Positions 1 to 8,608 of a stretch of 64,000 nucleotides of DNA are shown piece after piece. The stretch lies in the NCBI RefSeq assembly GCF_007859855.1, contig NZ_SJPK01000003.1:69182-133181 (forward strand), in the 5' to 3' direction. Made by a program: the position numbers and the translations under genes. The stretch comes from Allorhodopirellula solitaria (GTDB taxonomy: Bacteria > Planctomycetota > Planctomycetia > Pirellulales > Pirellulaceae). The notes beneath the pieces are model-generated. The model was not told the DNA's origin and searched no databases. It worked only from the letters and a program-made list of their open reading frames with translations. Each line of letters begins with the position of its first letter. The stretch's first letter is position 1.

Positions 1-309
1 TTTGGAGTTCCCATGATAGGAAATCCGCGAAATTTCGGCAGCCCACGTCCCATCGAAATCATGGCGAAGTGCTAGCAAATGCCGACCCCGCAAAACACGG
101 TGTTTTTAACGCCGCCGGGAATCGCTGAACTGACACCGACCTTTCGTGTGATTGGTGTCTTCCGTGGTTCCAACCTCGCGTTAGTTCCGGAGAACCCCAA
201 TTCAAAATTCTCGGTAGTTTCGCAATACCTTTTCGCGTAGAATAGGGGCCCCGCCGCCGACACGATCGGCAGACCATCCTCCCCCTACCCTGCAGTTTCG
301 GGCTACCTG
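1..309. other. Left-edge region without a recognisable gene
   Basis: No convincing coding region is visible here. A plus-strand frame is open from the first base to a TAG at 73-75 and could be the tail of an upstream gene, but it is too short to judge. The minus-strand open frames overlap the start of the next gene and show no family similarity. The stretch probably holds the promoter of the DUF1592 operon, but no clear promoter elements were identified. Confidence 0.4.
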
Positions 310-3300
310 ATGCTTGCGATCCGTTTGACCCTCCCGTTGTTGCTCGTGCTGGTTGCCGGTCGGTCTGTTCAAGCCGAATCGCTGCAGTCGACATTCGACG
401 AAACGGTGCGACCGTTCCTGCTGTCGAATTGTCTCGAATGCCACAACGAGGACGTCACCGAAGGTGGTCTGGATTTAGATTCCGATAGTGACGTGCCGGC
501 GGTGGTGAAGAACTTTCGGCGTTGGGCGAGCGTTCTGGATCGTCTCGAGGCGGGCGAAATGCCGCCCGAGGATGCCGATCATCAGCCGACGGAGTCCGAA
601 CGGGCTGCCGTGATCGCCTGGATCGAACAGGTCAAGGTCGCCGAAGCGAAGCGCACCCAAGGTGATCCCGGTGTGGTGCTACCGCACCGGCTCAGCAGCA
701 ACGAGTACAACTACACGATTCGCGATCTCATCGGCGAGGACATTCAACCGGCCGCTTCGTTCCCAGTCGACCCTGCCAACGAAGCTGGCTTTGACAACTC
801 GGGTGAATCGCTAGCCATGTCCCCTGCCCTGCTCAAGAAATATCTTGCTGCGGCGCGGATGGTGTCGGAGCATTTGGCATTAACACCGAGTGGGTTTGAG
901 TTCGCTCCTCACCCGGTGATGACCTTCACCGACCGCGACAAGTTCTGTGTGAACCGGATCATCGATTTCTATCGACGCCAGCGAACCGATTACGCGGACT
1001 ACTTTACCGTGCTATGGCGGTATCAACACCGTGAAAGTCTCGGCAGAGCGGGTGCGACGCTCGCGCAACTCGCCAGCGAAGAGGGTATCAGTGAGCGGTA
1101 CTGTCAAACACTGTGGGAGGTGCTCAGTGACGACACCGAACACACCGACGACAGAGAAACCGTTGGGCCGATCGCGGCGCTGCGGATCTTGCTGAGTGAG
1201 CTACCTGATGCCGCGACGCCGCAGAACAGGGCCGCCGCCGAGGCCGGATGCCAAAGGATGGCTGCGTTCGTCGCCGGACTGCGTGAATCGTTGGTTCCCC
1301 ATGTCCCCAACCTGACCTCGCCGCAGATGAACAACGGGTCGCAGTCTCTCGTGCTTTGGAAGAACCGCCAGTTCGTCGCCAATCGACGACGCTATGTCGA
1401 AGACGACCTTCCCCAAGACGACTTTGGGCTGGAAGCGGGGAGTCGAGCGGCCCAGTTCATGGAGGTGACCGAGAATACCGACACGGCGGCTTACCGCGAA
1501 TCGTTGACTGAGTTCTGCGATATTTTCCCGGACCAGTTCTACGTTTCCGAACGCGCCCGCGTGTACCTCGACCAGAAAAAGGAAAAGAAGCTCAAGGGGC
1601 GATATCTGAGTGCTGGATTCCACAGCCAGATGGGATACTTTCGCGACGACGCACCGCTCTACGACTTGATGCTCGATAAGGCCGCCCGAGAGGAACTCGA
1701 TCGCTTGTGGTTGGAGCTGGATTTTGTGACGTCGGCTCCGATGCGCCAGTACTCTGGGTTTATTTGGTTCGATCGCACCGACTCCCGGTTCATGCGAGAT
1801 CGTGTGTTCGATCGGTACCGCGCCGAGGATAAAGATTGCACGTCGGCTGAGAAGGTGGCCGGGTTGGCGGATGCGTATTGCGAAAAGGCTGAGCGGGTCG
1901 GAGCCAGTGACCAAGCCCTCCGAGCGATTCGCTTTTACTTCCAAGACATGTCCAAGACATTTCGGCGTCTGGAAAAGATCACGATCGAGTCACAACCTCG
2001 CCACTTCGACGCGCTCGTCGATTTTGCCGCACGTGCCTATCGACGCCCATTGACCGACGCTGAAAAGGATTCGATTCGATCGTTCTACGAGTCCATGCGT
2101 CAAGACGAAGGACTCAGCCACGAGGAAGCGATTCGAGACGGCGTGGTCGCGGTGTTGATGTCACCTCATTTCTGTTACCGCGTCGATGTCGCAGCCAGTC
2201 TGAATGACGTATCCACCTCCACAACAAACGCGACGTCGACGTCGCCAGCGATCCAGCCACTGAGTGACTACTCTCTGGCCAGCCGCCTGAGTTATTTCCT
2301 GTGGTCGAGTATGCCCGATGAAGAGCTTTTGCAACTAGCCGCCGACAATCGCCTGCATGAGCCAGCCGTGATGGTGGCCCAGTCGCGCCGACTGCTCGCC
2401 GACGAGCGGGCCGACGGCTTCGTCACCGAGTTCGCTGGTAATTGGCTGGACTTCCGCCGGTTTACTGAGCACAACGGTGTCGATCGCGAGCGGTTCCCCG
2501 TTTTCACTGATGAACTGCGGCAAGCCATGGCGGACGAACCAATCCGGTTCTGTCGCGATCTGATCGAGCGAGATGGCTCGGTACTGGATTTTCTCTACGC
2601 GGATCACACCTTTGTGAATCCTGTCTTGGGACAGCATTATGGCGTCGAATCCGACCGGTTGGGCGACACCAACGACCAGTGGGTTCGCTGGGACCATGCC
2701 GCTCAGCACGGGCGAGGTGGTTTGTTGCCGATGGCGGTCTTCCTCACGCACAACTCGTCGGGGTTACGAACCAGTCCTGTCCAACGCGGCAACTGGTTGA
2801 TCAAGCGAATGCTTGGCGAGAAGGTGCCCGCCCCGCCTGCGACGGTGCCGGACCTACCCAGCGACGAATCGAAGCTCGGCGATTTCACGCTCCGCGAAAC
2901 GCTGGCGCGGCACCGCCAGGACGTCGCCTGCGCGGGCTGTCACAATCGCATCGACTCGATGGGGTTGGTCTTTGAAGGCTATGGCCCGATCGGTGAACTC
3001 CGCGATGCCGATTTAGGTGGACGAGCGATCGATGATTCAGCCGTCTTCCCCGATGACAGTGAAGGCCACGGCCTGGCCGGCGTGCTCGACTACATTCGCA
3101 GCTCGCGGCAGGATGACTTTGTCGACAATCTATGCCGCAAACTCTTGGCCTTTGGACTCGGTCGAACGCTGCAGTTGTCCGATGAATCCGTCATTTCCGA
3201 CATGAAACAAAATCTCGCCGACAATGACTATCGATTCAGCTCGATGATCGACGTGATCGTGGCGAGCCCTGCGTTTTTGAACAAGCGTGTCCATATTCCT

Positions 3301-3327
3301 CTTCAAGAGACGGTAGCAATCCCATGA
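310..3327 (+). CDS. DUF1592-family planctomycete cytochrome c-like protein
   Basis: A secreted multidomain protein of 1005 aa. It has an N-terminal signal peptide (about residues 1-22), then a planctomycete-type cytochrome c segment with a CLECH haem-binding motif at residues 41-45. DUF1587 follows around residues 125-190 (LPHRLSSNEYNYTIRDL). After a long central region come DUF1595 (about 560-620, AARAYRRPLTDAEK), DUF1592, DUF1588 (TSPVQRGNWLIKRMLGEKVP) and DUF1585. A second CxxCH (CAGCH) lies near residue 878. This domain order is a hallmark of Planctomycetes; the biochemical role is unknown, with an outer-compartment redox or polysaccharide-linked role often suggested. The stop overlaps the start of the DUF1552 gene by 4 bp, so the two are translationally coupled. 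Family assignment is firm, function is not. Confidence 0.93.
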   Translation: MLAIRLTLPLLLVLVAGRSVQAESLQSTFDETVRPFLLSNCLECHNEDVTEGGLDLDSDSDVPAVVKNFRRWASVLDRLEAGEMPPEDADHQPTESERAAVIAWIEQVKVAEAKRTQGDPGVVLPHRLSSNEYNYTIRDLIGEDIQPAASFPVDPANEAGFDNSGESLAMSPALLKKYLAAARMVSEHLALTPSGFEFAPHPVMTFTDRDKFCVNRIIDFYRRQRTDYADYFTVLWRYQHRESLGRAGATLAQLASEEGISERYCQTLWEVLSDDTEHTDDRETVGPIAALRILLSELPDAATPQNRAAAEAGCQRMAAFVAGLRESLVPHVPNLTSPQMNNGSQSLVLWKNRQFVANRRRYVEDDLPQDDFGLEAGSRAAQFMEVTENTDTAAYRESLTEFCDIFPDQFYVSERARVYLDQKKEKKLKGRYLSAGFHSQMGYFRDDAPLYDLMLDKAAREELDRLWLELDFVTSAPMRQYSGFIWFDRTDSRFMRDRVFDRYRAEDKDCTSAEKVAGLADAYCEKAERVGASDQALRAIRFYFQDMSKTFRRLEKITIESQPRHFDALVDFAARAYRRPLTDAEKDSIRSFYESMRQDEGLSHEEAIRDGVVAVLMSPHFCYRVDVAASLNDVSTSTTNATSTSPAIQPLSDYSLASRLSYFLWSSMPDEELLQLAADNRLHEPAVMVAQSRRLLADERADGFVTEFAGNWLDFRRFTEHNGVDRERFPVFTDELRQAMADEPIRFCRDLIERDGSVLDFLYADHTFVNPVLGQHYGVESDRLGDTNDQWVRWDHAAQHGRGGLLPMAVFLTHNSSGLRTSPVQRGNWLIKRMLGEKVPAPPATVPDLPSDESKLGDFTLRETLARHRQDVACAGCHNRIDSMGLVFEGYGPIGELRDADLGGRAIDDSAVFPDDSEGHGLAGVLDYIRSSRQDDFVDNLCRKLLAFGLGRTLQLSDESVISDMKQNLADNDYRFSSMIDVIVASPAFLNKRVHIPLQETVAIP

Positions 3328-4676
3328 AACCTGCAAGCTCGTCATCGAATCGATTCAACCGAGCCGTTTCGCGCCGCACGTTGCTGCGCGGCACAGGCGT
3401 GGCGATGGCCCTACCATGGCTCGAATCCATTCCCGTCTGGGGTGGTGAGCAGTCTGCCGCTGCGGAGACGCTTGCCTCGCCGCAACGCTTCGCCGCCGTA
3501 TTCATGGGCTGTGGAATCAACCAAGACCATTGGTGGGCCAAGGGCAGTGGCACCGATATGGAGCTCGGCAAAAGTCTCGCGCCGATGGAAGCGATCAAGC
3601 ACAAGATGAATTTCATCACCGGCTTGTTCAATGAGAACGCGACCGATGTCGGGATCCATCCCGGCCAAACCGGAAACATCCTCTCGGGCGCATCGCTCAA
3701 AAAGGGCTCGGAACTGCGCGGTGATATCAGCATGGATCAAGTGCTCGCCAATCACTTCGCCAATCAAACGGTTGCCCCCAGCCTCGTGTTGGGCTGTGAG
3801 CAACCGGTCACGGGGTATCACGAAACGAATTTCTCGATGGCCTACAGTTCGCACATCTCGTGGCAGAATGCGACCTCGCCCGTGCCGATGGAAGTCTACC
3901 CCTCGCTCGCCTTTGATTCGCTCTTTGATAATCACGGCAGCCGACGGATGGAGAGCATCCTGGACCGCGTCCAAGAAGACGCCGCGTCGCTGAGCCGCCG
4001 GGTCAGTCGATCCGACCGCACAAAGATCGACGAGTACCTGAGCAGCGTCCGCGAAGTCGAAAAGCGAGCCGCGTCGATGCGCGCGGCGCAGTCCAAGGCG
4101 GCCGCGCGTGCCCAGGATCGCGGCCAGGACATGGCGAAGATGAAACGACCCGATGACGGGCTGCCCGAAGACATCCGCGAACACATGCGATTGATGTGCG
4201 ACCTCGTCGCCATCGGTTTCCAAACCGACAAGTCGCGGGTAGCAACGTTGCTGCTCAACCGTGACCTCTCGGGGCTGTTCTATCCATTCCTCGATGTCAC
4301 CAACACGCATCACTCGGCATCGCACAACGATCGCTCGGACGAATATGAACGGATCTCTCGCTACTACTGTTCGCAGTACGCGTACCTGGCGAGCAAGCTC
4401 GATGCGATGCCCGAAGGCGACTCCACGGTCCTGGATCATTCGTGCCTGCTATTCATCTCGAGCATGTGGTCGGGTAACGCACACGACTCGAGCAAGGTGC
4501 CGGTGTTGTTAACGGGCGGTTTGTCGGGAACCTTAGAAACCGGTCGCGTGCTGGATTATATAGGCAAGGACGACGATGATCGCAAATTATGCAGCATGTA
4601 CCTCTCGATCATGGACCGCATGGGCGTGAAGCTCGACCGATTCGGGGATGCTGAGCAACAGCTCGCCGGATTGTAG
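3324..4676 (+). CDS. DUF1552 family Tat-exported protein
   Basis: A 450 aa protein with a twin-arginine signal near residues 13-35 (SRRTLLRGTGVAMALPWLE), followed by a DUF1552 domain over most of the length (MGCGINQDHWW, HPGQTGNILSG, NTHHSASH). DUF1552 proteins are almost always encoded beside a DUF1592/1588 haem protein in planctomycetes. Here the ATG lies inside the end of the upstream gene (ATGA overlap), so the pair is one operon and probably one periplasmic complex. Distant similarity to alkaline-phosphatase-like DUF1501 proteins is known for the wider group. No catalytic residues can be assigned. The family call is confident; the substrate is unknown. Confidence 0.93.
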   Translation: MKPASSSSNRFNRAVSRRTLLRGTGVAMALPWLESIPVWGGEQSAAAETLASPQRFAAVFMGCGINQDHWWAKGSGTDMELGKSLAPMEAIKHKMNFITGLFNENATDVGIHPGQTGNILSGASLKKGSELRGDISMDQVLANHFANQTVAPSLVLGCEQPVTGYHETNFSMAYSSHISWQNATSPVPMEVYPSLAFDSLFDNHGSRRMESILDRVQEDAASLSRRVSRSDRTKIDEYLSSVREVEKRAASMRAAQSKAAARAQDRGQDMAKMKRPDDGLPEDIREHMRLMCDLVAIGFQTDKSRVATLLLNRDLSGLFYPFLDVTNTHHSASHNDRSDEYERISRYYCSQYAYLASKLDAMPEGDSTVLDHSCLLFISSMWSGNAHDSSKVPVLLTGGLSGTLETGRVLDYIGKDDDDRKLCSMYLSIMDRMGVKLDRFGDAEQQLAGL

Positions 4677-4762
4677 AGCTGACACCCGACGATCCATCGC
4701 TTGGCGTGACTACCCGTATTGGCGTTCGTATGGCCTGCTCTGCAACCGCGAGGGATGTCGAT

Positions 4763-4862
4763 TTTGTTAGTCCCGAATGGGACGACAGGTTGTAGCCACG
4801 GGCGGGAGCCCGTGGATTTGGACGGGAGACGAATCCCAAAGCCCCAGCGGGGCGACAGATAC
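4763..4862. repeat. Short palindromic intergenic repeat
   Basis: Between the DUF1552 gene and the recombinase gene, the sequence contains the perfect inverted repeat ccacggg/cccgtgg around 4797-4815 and then a second short palindrome, gccccagcggggc, near 4840. It resembles REP-like intergenic palindromes of planctomycete genomes. It could act as a transcription end signal for the upstream operon, but there is no T-run. No coding capacity is evident. Confidence 0.45.
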
Positions 4863-4882
4863 TACAGGGCGATGCGGCCATC

Positions 4883-6556
4883 CTATGCAACCCGTTCCCC
4901 AGGCCTGTGTGCGGCACGGTAATCCGCTCCGGTCTCTCGCGCGGTTCGAGAAAGCGATTCTTCGAGAGATTTTGAGCGAGTTCGCTTCGGCGCTGGACTG
5001 GACGATTCCGCGCGACCGCCACCATGAGCAAGTCGCTGGCCGATCGATTTTCGCAAGAACTCGTAAAACTCCACTTCGCCGATCGCCCGCCGTTGCCCCG
5101 GGTCAAGCATTTGGATCTCCTCTCGCCACGCCTCCAATGGTGGAATCGCCAAGGTCCAGAAACCGGGGCGTGACTCAGTCGCACGGGTGCCTGTCAAAAA
5201 CACTCGCTGTCCAACGCGGTTAATCTCAATCGTCACTCGCACAGACTCTTCGCCCTCGAATTGTTTGACATGAATCTGAGGCAACGTATCAAAACCGTTC
5301 AGCCGCTCTACTTCGGGAGTCGTATCGCCCGGCTTGTCAGCCACCGCGTCATGAGACTTCTCTGACGGAAGAACGCTGCCTGCCATCCGGTCCAACGGAC
5401 TGGGCATCTGCGCCGGATCGGCAGGCTTTGCCACGTGTACATAGATGGTCGTCGTTTCTAACCTCACATGACCAAGCACTTTCTGGATGCGGCGAATATC
5501 ACAACCGTCCTCAAAACTGTGGGTGGCGAAAGAGTGACGCAAGCTGTGTGGTGTGGCAGGCTTGGCGATCTCGGCGACAGCGACCGCTCGCTTCATCACT
5601 CGCTGGACAGTACGAGGATTCAGATACCGTACGGCGTTGGACGTTTGCCTCGTCGCAGACTCGCTCGGGAACAAATACGAGTCGCCACCACACTCCTCTT
5701 TTAGCGAACGAAATAGCGAGCGGTACGCCTCGGGTAACATGACTTGGCGATCGACGTTGCCTTTGCCTTGCACGATCGCAATGACATTGCGATCCAAGTC
5801 AACATCGCGCCAGCGAACTCGAACGACCTCGCTGACCCGCATCCCTGTCGCATACATAAGTCCCAAAAGCAGTTTGTCGCGCAGCGTCACGGCAGCCTCA
5901 ATCAACCGCCGGACCTCGTCCTTGCTCAACACAATTGGCTTCTTCTTGTCTCGCTTGGGCGTCTCGATCCCCAGCGTGATATCGAGAAAGCAGAATTTAT
6001 CGAAGGCATCCCGGATCCCCGACAGATGAACACCCACATGAGAAAAACCGCGGTCTGTCTCCACGAGGTATAGCAGGTACTCCTTGACTGTCTCTCGATC
6101 CATTTCGTGCGGGAGTCGACCCGACCAACGCAGAATCGATTTGAGTGCGCCGATATAGGCTTTGATCGTCTTCGTTTTAAAATTCCGAATCTTCATCTCA
6201 CGGTACATCAGTCTGACGAACTCTCTTTGAGACGGACGCTGTGTTCTCAAATCGATGGCAGCCATCTCACTGCGAAAATCCCGTGTGTCGATCACTTGAT
6301 CGCGAGGCGCGTCGCGTCCGATCGCAGCACGATACGCAGTCGCGTCGCGATAGCGGTGAATCGGATCCCGAACCGGTTTCTCAATGCGTTCCTGCTGATC
6401 CCCTGTGACCAACCCTGATGTCTCTCGAGAATCCTCGTCCGGCCGTCTGGCTTCGGCAGATTTGCCCACATGAGAGCGGTGCTCGTCGTAGGCCGCCGAG
6501 ATAGTGTTTCGCGAAGTGATCTTCGCCGCCTCATTGAACAATTCATTCGGGTCCAT
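4883..6556 (-). CDS. Atypical integron-integrase-like tyrosine recombinase
   Basis: A 557 aa tyrosine recombinase. The open frame extends upstream, but the ATG at 6556 is preceded by a strong AGGGGAG ribosome site (6564-6570) and begins MDPNELF. A core-binding SAM-like domain (about residues 108-200) precedes the catalytic domain (about 205-390). The full catalytic set is visible: R240 (ATGMRVSEV), K265 (GKGNVDR), H337 and R340 (PHSLRHSFATH), H363 (LGH) and Y372 (TTTIYVHV). The stretch KPATPHSLRHSFATH and the final SPLD resemble IntI. However, the roughly 30-residue IntI-specific insertion normally found before the xYVFPS strand is absent (YRSLFRSLKEECGGDSYLFPS). Extensions of about 105 residues (N-terminal) and 165 residues (C-terminal) are unusual. 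It diverges from the cassette array, the classic intI position, so it is inferred to move the cassettes. Confidence 0.88.
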   Translation of the reverse strand: MDPNELFNEAAKITSRNTISAAYDEHRSHVGKSAEARRPDEDSRETSGLVTGDQQERIEKPVRDPIHRYRDATAYRAAIGRDAPRDQVIDTRDFRSEMAAIDLRTQRPSQREFVRLMYREMKIRNFKTKTIKAYIGALKSILRWSGRLPHEMDRETVKEYLLYLVETDRGFSHVGVHLSGIRDAFDKFCFLDITLGIETPKRDKKKPIVLSKDEVRRLIEAAVTLRDKLLLGLMYATGMRVSEVVRVRWRDVDLDRNVIAIVQGKGNVDRQVMLPEAYRSLFRSLKEECGGDSYLFPSESATRQTSNAVRYLNPRTVQRVMKRAVAVAEIAKPATPHSLRHSFATHSFEDGCDIRRIQKVLGHVRLETTTIYVHVAKPADPAQMPSPLDRMAGSVLPSEKSHDAVADKPGDTTPEVERLNGFDTLPQIHVKQFEGEESVRVTIEINRVGQRVFLTGTRATESRPGFWTLAIPPLEAWREEIQMLDPGQRRAIGEVEFYEFLRKSIGQRLAHGGGRAESSSPAPKRTRSKSLEESLSRTARETGADYRAAHRPGERVA

Positions 6557-6837
6557 GGCATTGCTCCCCTCAACACAGCCAGCCGCCGCGAGTCTCCCAA
6601 CAGCTAGATCCGCCAGGCCGCCCCCCCAGCTCGAAAGCTGAAACACCAACTTCGAATCTAACGCTCTGTGTTCACCGATCAAGAAAAAAATCATGCAAAT
6701 TCTTCGAAAACTCGAGGAAAGAAAAAAACATCCTTGCATCCCTCCACCCAAACCGCCAAAATAACCCACTTTCCGACACCTTGCGTTTATTGCGACAGGG
6801 TGTCGCCTATAAACATGTTAAACGACCTCAGGTAACC
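6557..6837. other. Putative attI region and divergent promoter zone
   Basis: This is the intergenic stretch between the divergent recombinase gene and the first cassette gene. Its right end holds an inverted repeat, cgacacc (6774-6780) and ggtgtcg (6799-6805), then the presumed insertion point G^TTAAAC at 6817-6823. The block cagggtgtcg...taaacatGTT resembles the right end of the attC-like sites (cagggcggtgtcg...aaccttccGTT). In integrons such a primary site lies beside intI, and the promoter that drives the cassettes lies in or near it; no promoter could be assigned. The exact limits are uncertain. Confidence 0.6.
6774..6823 (+). other. attI: Candidate attI-like integration site
   Basis: The core site is GTTAAAC (6817-6823, fits GTTRRRY). 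The first 11 bases of the following cassette, counted from that G, are complementary at 10 of 11 positions to the last bases of the same cassette (7258-7268). This places the cassette boundary between 6817 and 6818. A 7 bp inverted repeat sits just upstream. The call depends on the array being an integron-like element and has not been tested. Confidence 0.6.
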
Positions 6838-7251
6838 GTGACCGACCAAGCATCCGAACGTCTCGACAACGATCACCCCGATGTTGACTTCGGCCCGCTT
6901 CGTCTTTACCGCGTCATCACCGGTGACATCGCGACCAACCATGGATGGGGCGAACCATACCCGCATTCGTCGCCACCGAATCTTCCCGACAATCGTGTTC
7001 GCAACTCCGCCATCGCTCGCGGGTACATCGCGCACTATTCGCTTTCCGCTGATGGACGACTCACCTTAAACTCCTACAATTACCCGTGCGTACCGCCGCT
7101 TGGACGTGACATTGTACAGGCCGCGAGCGAACTGCTAACTGGCGACTTCTGGCTGGTGATGAAACCGTATTTCCGTGCCCCGCGAACTTACGTGCCGTTC
7201 CGTGATAGCGTGATTGTTGTGGATCAATCGGAATGGCAGACCCCAACGTAG
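6838..7251 (+). CDS. Cassette 1: protein of unknown function
   Basis: A 137 aa protein in the first cassette (about 6818-7392). The frame is open from 6781, but that would run through the integration site, so the GTG at 6838, preceded by CTCAGG, is preferred (VTDQASERLD...). The protein has no signal peptide or membrane segment. It contains the aromatic segments GYIAHYSLSADGRLTLNSYN and GDFWLVMKPYF and ends RTYVPFRDSVIVVDQ. I do not recognise the family; the segments suggest a small beta-rich fold. As in integrons, the gene almost fills its cassette and stops shortly before the attC-like site. Being closest to the presumed attI, it would be the newest and best expressed cassette. Confidence 0.72.
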   Translation: MTDQASERLDNDHPDVDFGPLRLYRVITGDIATNHGWGEPYPHSSPPNLPDNRVRNSAIARGYIAHYSLSADGRLTLNSYNYPCVPPLGRDIVQAASELLTGDFWLVMKPYFRAPRTYVPFRDSVIVVDQSEWQTPT

Positions 7252-7261
7252 CGCAACGGTC

Positions 7262-7398
7262 GTGTAACATGGTTTTTACGCTAGGCCTTCGGCACACCTT
7301 CCTTGGTTGGTCACGCTCGCTGGCATTGGTACAATCTCTCGTAGTTCAGACATCGTTCGCTTCGTTCAGGGCGGTGTCGTAAAATCCTTCCGTTGTAC
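7262..7398 (+). repeat. attC: attC-like recombination site 1
   Basis: The site is 137 bp, flanked by gtgtaac (7262-7268) and gttgtac (7392-7398). The left arm aacatggtttttacg and the right arm cgtaaaatccttccgtt are imperfectly complementary. An inner cacacc/ggtgt pairing also fits a folded single-stranded attC. The last six bases belong to cassette 2. It shares about 100 bases with sites 2 and 3 and is close in length to Vibrio cholerae repeats. This is strong as a repeat and good as an attC. Confidence 0.8.
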
Positions 7399-7416
7399 GC
7401 CTCAGGTATTCGACTT

Positions 7417-7752
7417 GTGACGCTCGCACGCAAACGCAGTTCACCAATCCACGTTGACGGCATCGACTACCGTTGGGCGGTTTCTGCGCGCACGTTGTCC
7501 TCGCCCGAATACGTACTCTTGGTTGTGCAATCGGTTGACAATGGACAACGCATTGTCGTCACTGTCCCGCACCGCGACCGCTATCTCAACATGGGCGGCC
7601 CGCCTCCGCCCGACTTTCACTACGACGCGATAACGCCGTCACTTGTCCGTACCATCATGGCCGCTGCTGTCGATGCGGGCTGGGTACCGGATCGCCCCGG
7701 TTCAGAACTGTCCTTCGAGCTTCAACCAGATGAGACCGTGCGATTGCGCTAA
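7417..7752 (+). CDS. Cassette 2: small conserved protein of unknown function
   Basis: A 111 aa protein in cassette 2 (7393-7886). The frame is open from a TTG at the cassette edge; the GTG at 7417 (VTLARKRSSPIHVDG) is the more likely start, with CTCAGG upstream. The pattern of basic N-terminus, IHVDGIDYRWAV, LLVVQSVDNGQRIVVTVPHRD and TPSLVRTIMAAAVDAGWVPDRPG looks like a widespread family of short uncharacterised proteins in planctomycetes and actinobacteria. It has no signal peptide, so it should be cytoplasmic. The cassette's first ten bases (from G7392) are perfectly complementary to 7754-7763. Confidence 0.72.
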   Translation: MTLARKRSSPIHVDGIDYRWAVSARTLSSPEYVLLVVQSVDNGQRIVVTVPHRDRYLNMGGPPPPDFHYDAITPSLVRTIMAAAVDAGWVPDRPGSELSFELQPDETVRLR

Positions 7753-7756
7753 CGGC

Positions 7757-7892
7757 GTACAACATGGTTTTTACGCTAGGCCTTCGGCACACCTTCGCTC
7801 TTTGGCAACGGGCGATAGCTTTGGTAGAATTTCCGCAGTTCAGACATCGTTCGCTTCGTTCAGGGCGGTGTCGTAAAAACCTTCCGTTAGGT
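7757..7892 (+). repeat. attC: attC-like recombination site 2
   Basis: The site is 136 bp between gtacaac (7757-7763) and gttaggt (7886-7892). The arms ggtttttacg and cgtaaaaacc are perfectly complementary, separated from the core sites by 'at' on the left and 'ttcc' on the right, an asymmetric spacer as expected for a folded attC. gtacaac is the exact complement of the start of cassette 2 (gttgtac). Confidence 0.85.
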
Positions 7893-7918
7893 GACGCTAG
7901 TCTACTCAGGGGCAGACC

Positions 7919-8464
7919 GTGCCATCCAAACTCGTTGCCATCCACGACGCTGCATCCGGCTGCGAACTCGAACTTGCTGACAACTCGCGCATTGCCCTCA
8001 ACGTCACGCACGCAACCGTTCGCGACTACGTGATTCTCGATGGGTTCCGTGACCTGCAATCATTCGTTGACGCCCACCGGATCGACGTCTACTACCAACC
8101 GGTCTCTATTCGTCCATCCGACTGGGACACGTATTCGCGATTGGTTCGTGAATCTGGCGCTGCTTCCTCACTCCCCGATGTCTTGCCGCTATTCGATCTG
8201 ACTCACGCCGAGATTTTGGCGTTACCCAACCGACTGTACGGGGGCATTGGTTGCGCCATCAACGACTTGCCGCCCGTTTTCTACACCTCCCCGATCGCCG
8301 ACTTTCTTCCCGACAACCATCGTGGGGCCGATTGGTTTCGCTGGGCGTTCTCGTCCGCTGGGTACATGCTCCACCAAATCTACGTCAATCCAACTTCTGA
8401 TATCGTGAACCTTGAGAGTGGACACGTTGAGCATCACTATCTCGAAAATCCCCGCGTCACCTAA
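7919..8464 (+). CDS. Cassette 3: protein of unknown function
   Basis: A 181 aa protein starting at the GTG at 7919, with CTCAGGGG about 8 bases upstream as a ribosome site. Its TAA stop lies inside the core site of the next attC (acctaac), a tight packing seen in true cassettes. Segments include LVAIHDAASGCELELADNSRIAL at the N-terminus, then DVYYQPVSIRPSDWDTY and ADWFRWAFSSAGYMLHQIYVN. There is no signal peptide or membrane helix. I do not recognise a family. The cassette (7887-8589) shows 12 of 12 complementarity between its two ends (7886-7897 with 8454-8465). Confidence 0.72.
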   Translation: MPSKLVAIHDAASGCELELADNSRIALNVTHATVRDYVILDGFRDLQSFVDAHRIDVYYQPVSIRPSDWDTYSRLVRESGAASSLPDVLPLFDLTHAEILALPNRLYGGIGCAINDLPPVFYTSPIADFLPDNHRGADWFRWAFSSAGYMLHQIYVNPTSDIVNLESGHVEHHYLENPRVT

Positions 8465-8595
8465 CATGGTTTTTACGCATGGGCCTTCGGCACACCTTCG
8501 CTCTTTGGCAACGGGCGTTGGCCTTGGTACAATTTCTCGCAATTCAGACTCGCTCGCTTCGTTCAGGGCGGTGTCGTAAAAACCTTCCGTTAGCG
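8459..8595 (+). repeat. attC: attC-like recombination site 3
   Basis: The site is 137 bp from acctaac (8459-8465) to gttagcg (8589-8595), nearly identical to site 2 over most of its length. It has the same perfect ggtttttacg/cgtaaaaacc stem and the conserved ccttcggcacaccttcgctctttgg block. The left core is the exact complement of the start of cassette 3. Confidence 0.85.
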
Positions 8596-8608
8596 GACCC
8601 TAGCTTAA

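Noticed and set aside
59-444. Minus-strand open frames at the left edge
   Set aside because: They overlap each other and the signal peptide coding part of the DUF1592 gene and show no recognisable domains.
4883-6556. Naming the recombinase intI
   Set aside because: The IntI-specific insertion is absent and the length is atypical, so the symbol is withheld despite the integron-like context.
6557-6769. Recombinase start at 6769
   Set aside because: The added 71 residues are low-complexity and would cover the promoter and attI zone; the ATG at 6556 has a strong ribosome site.
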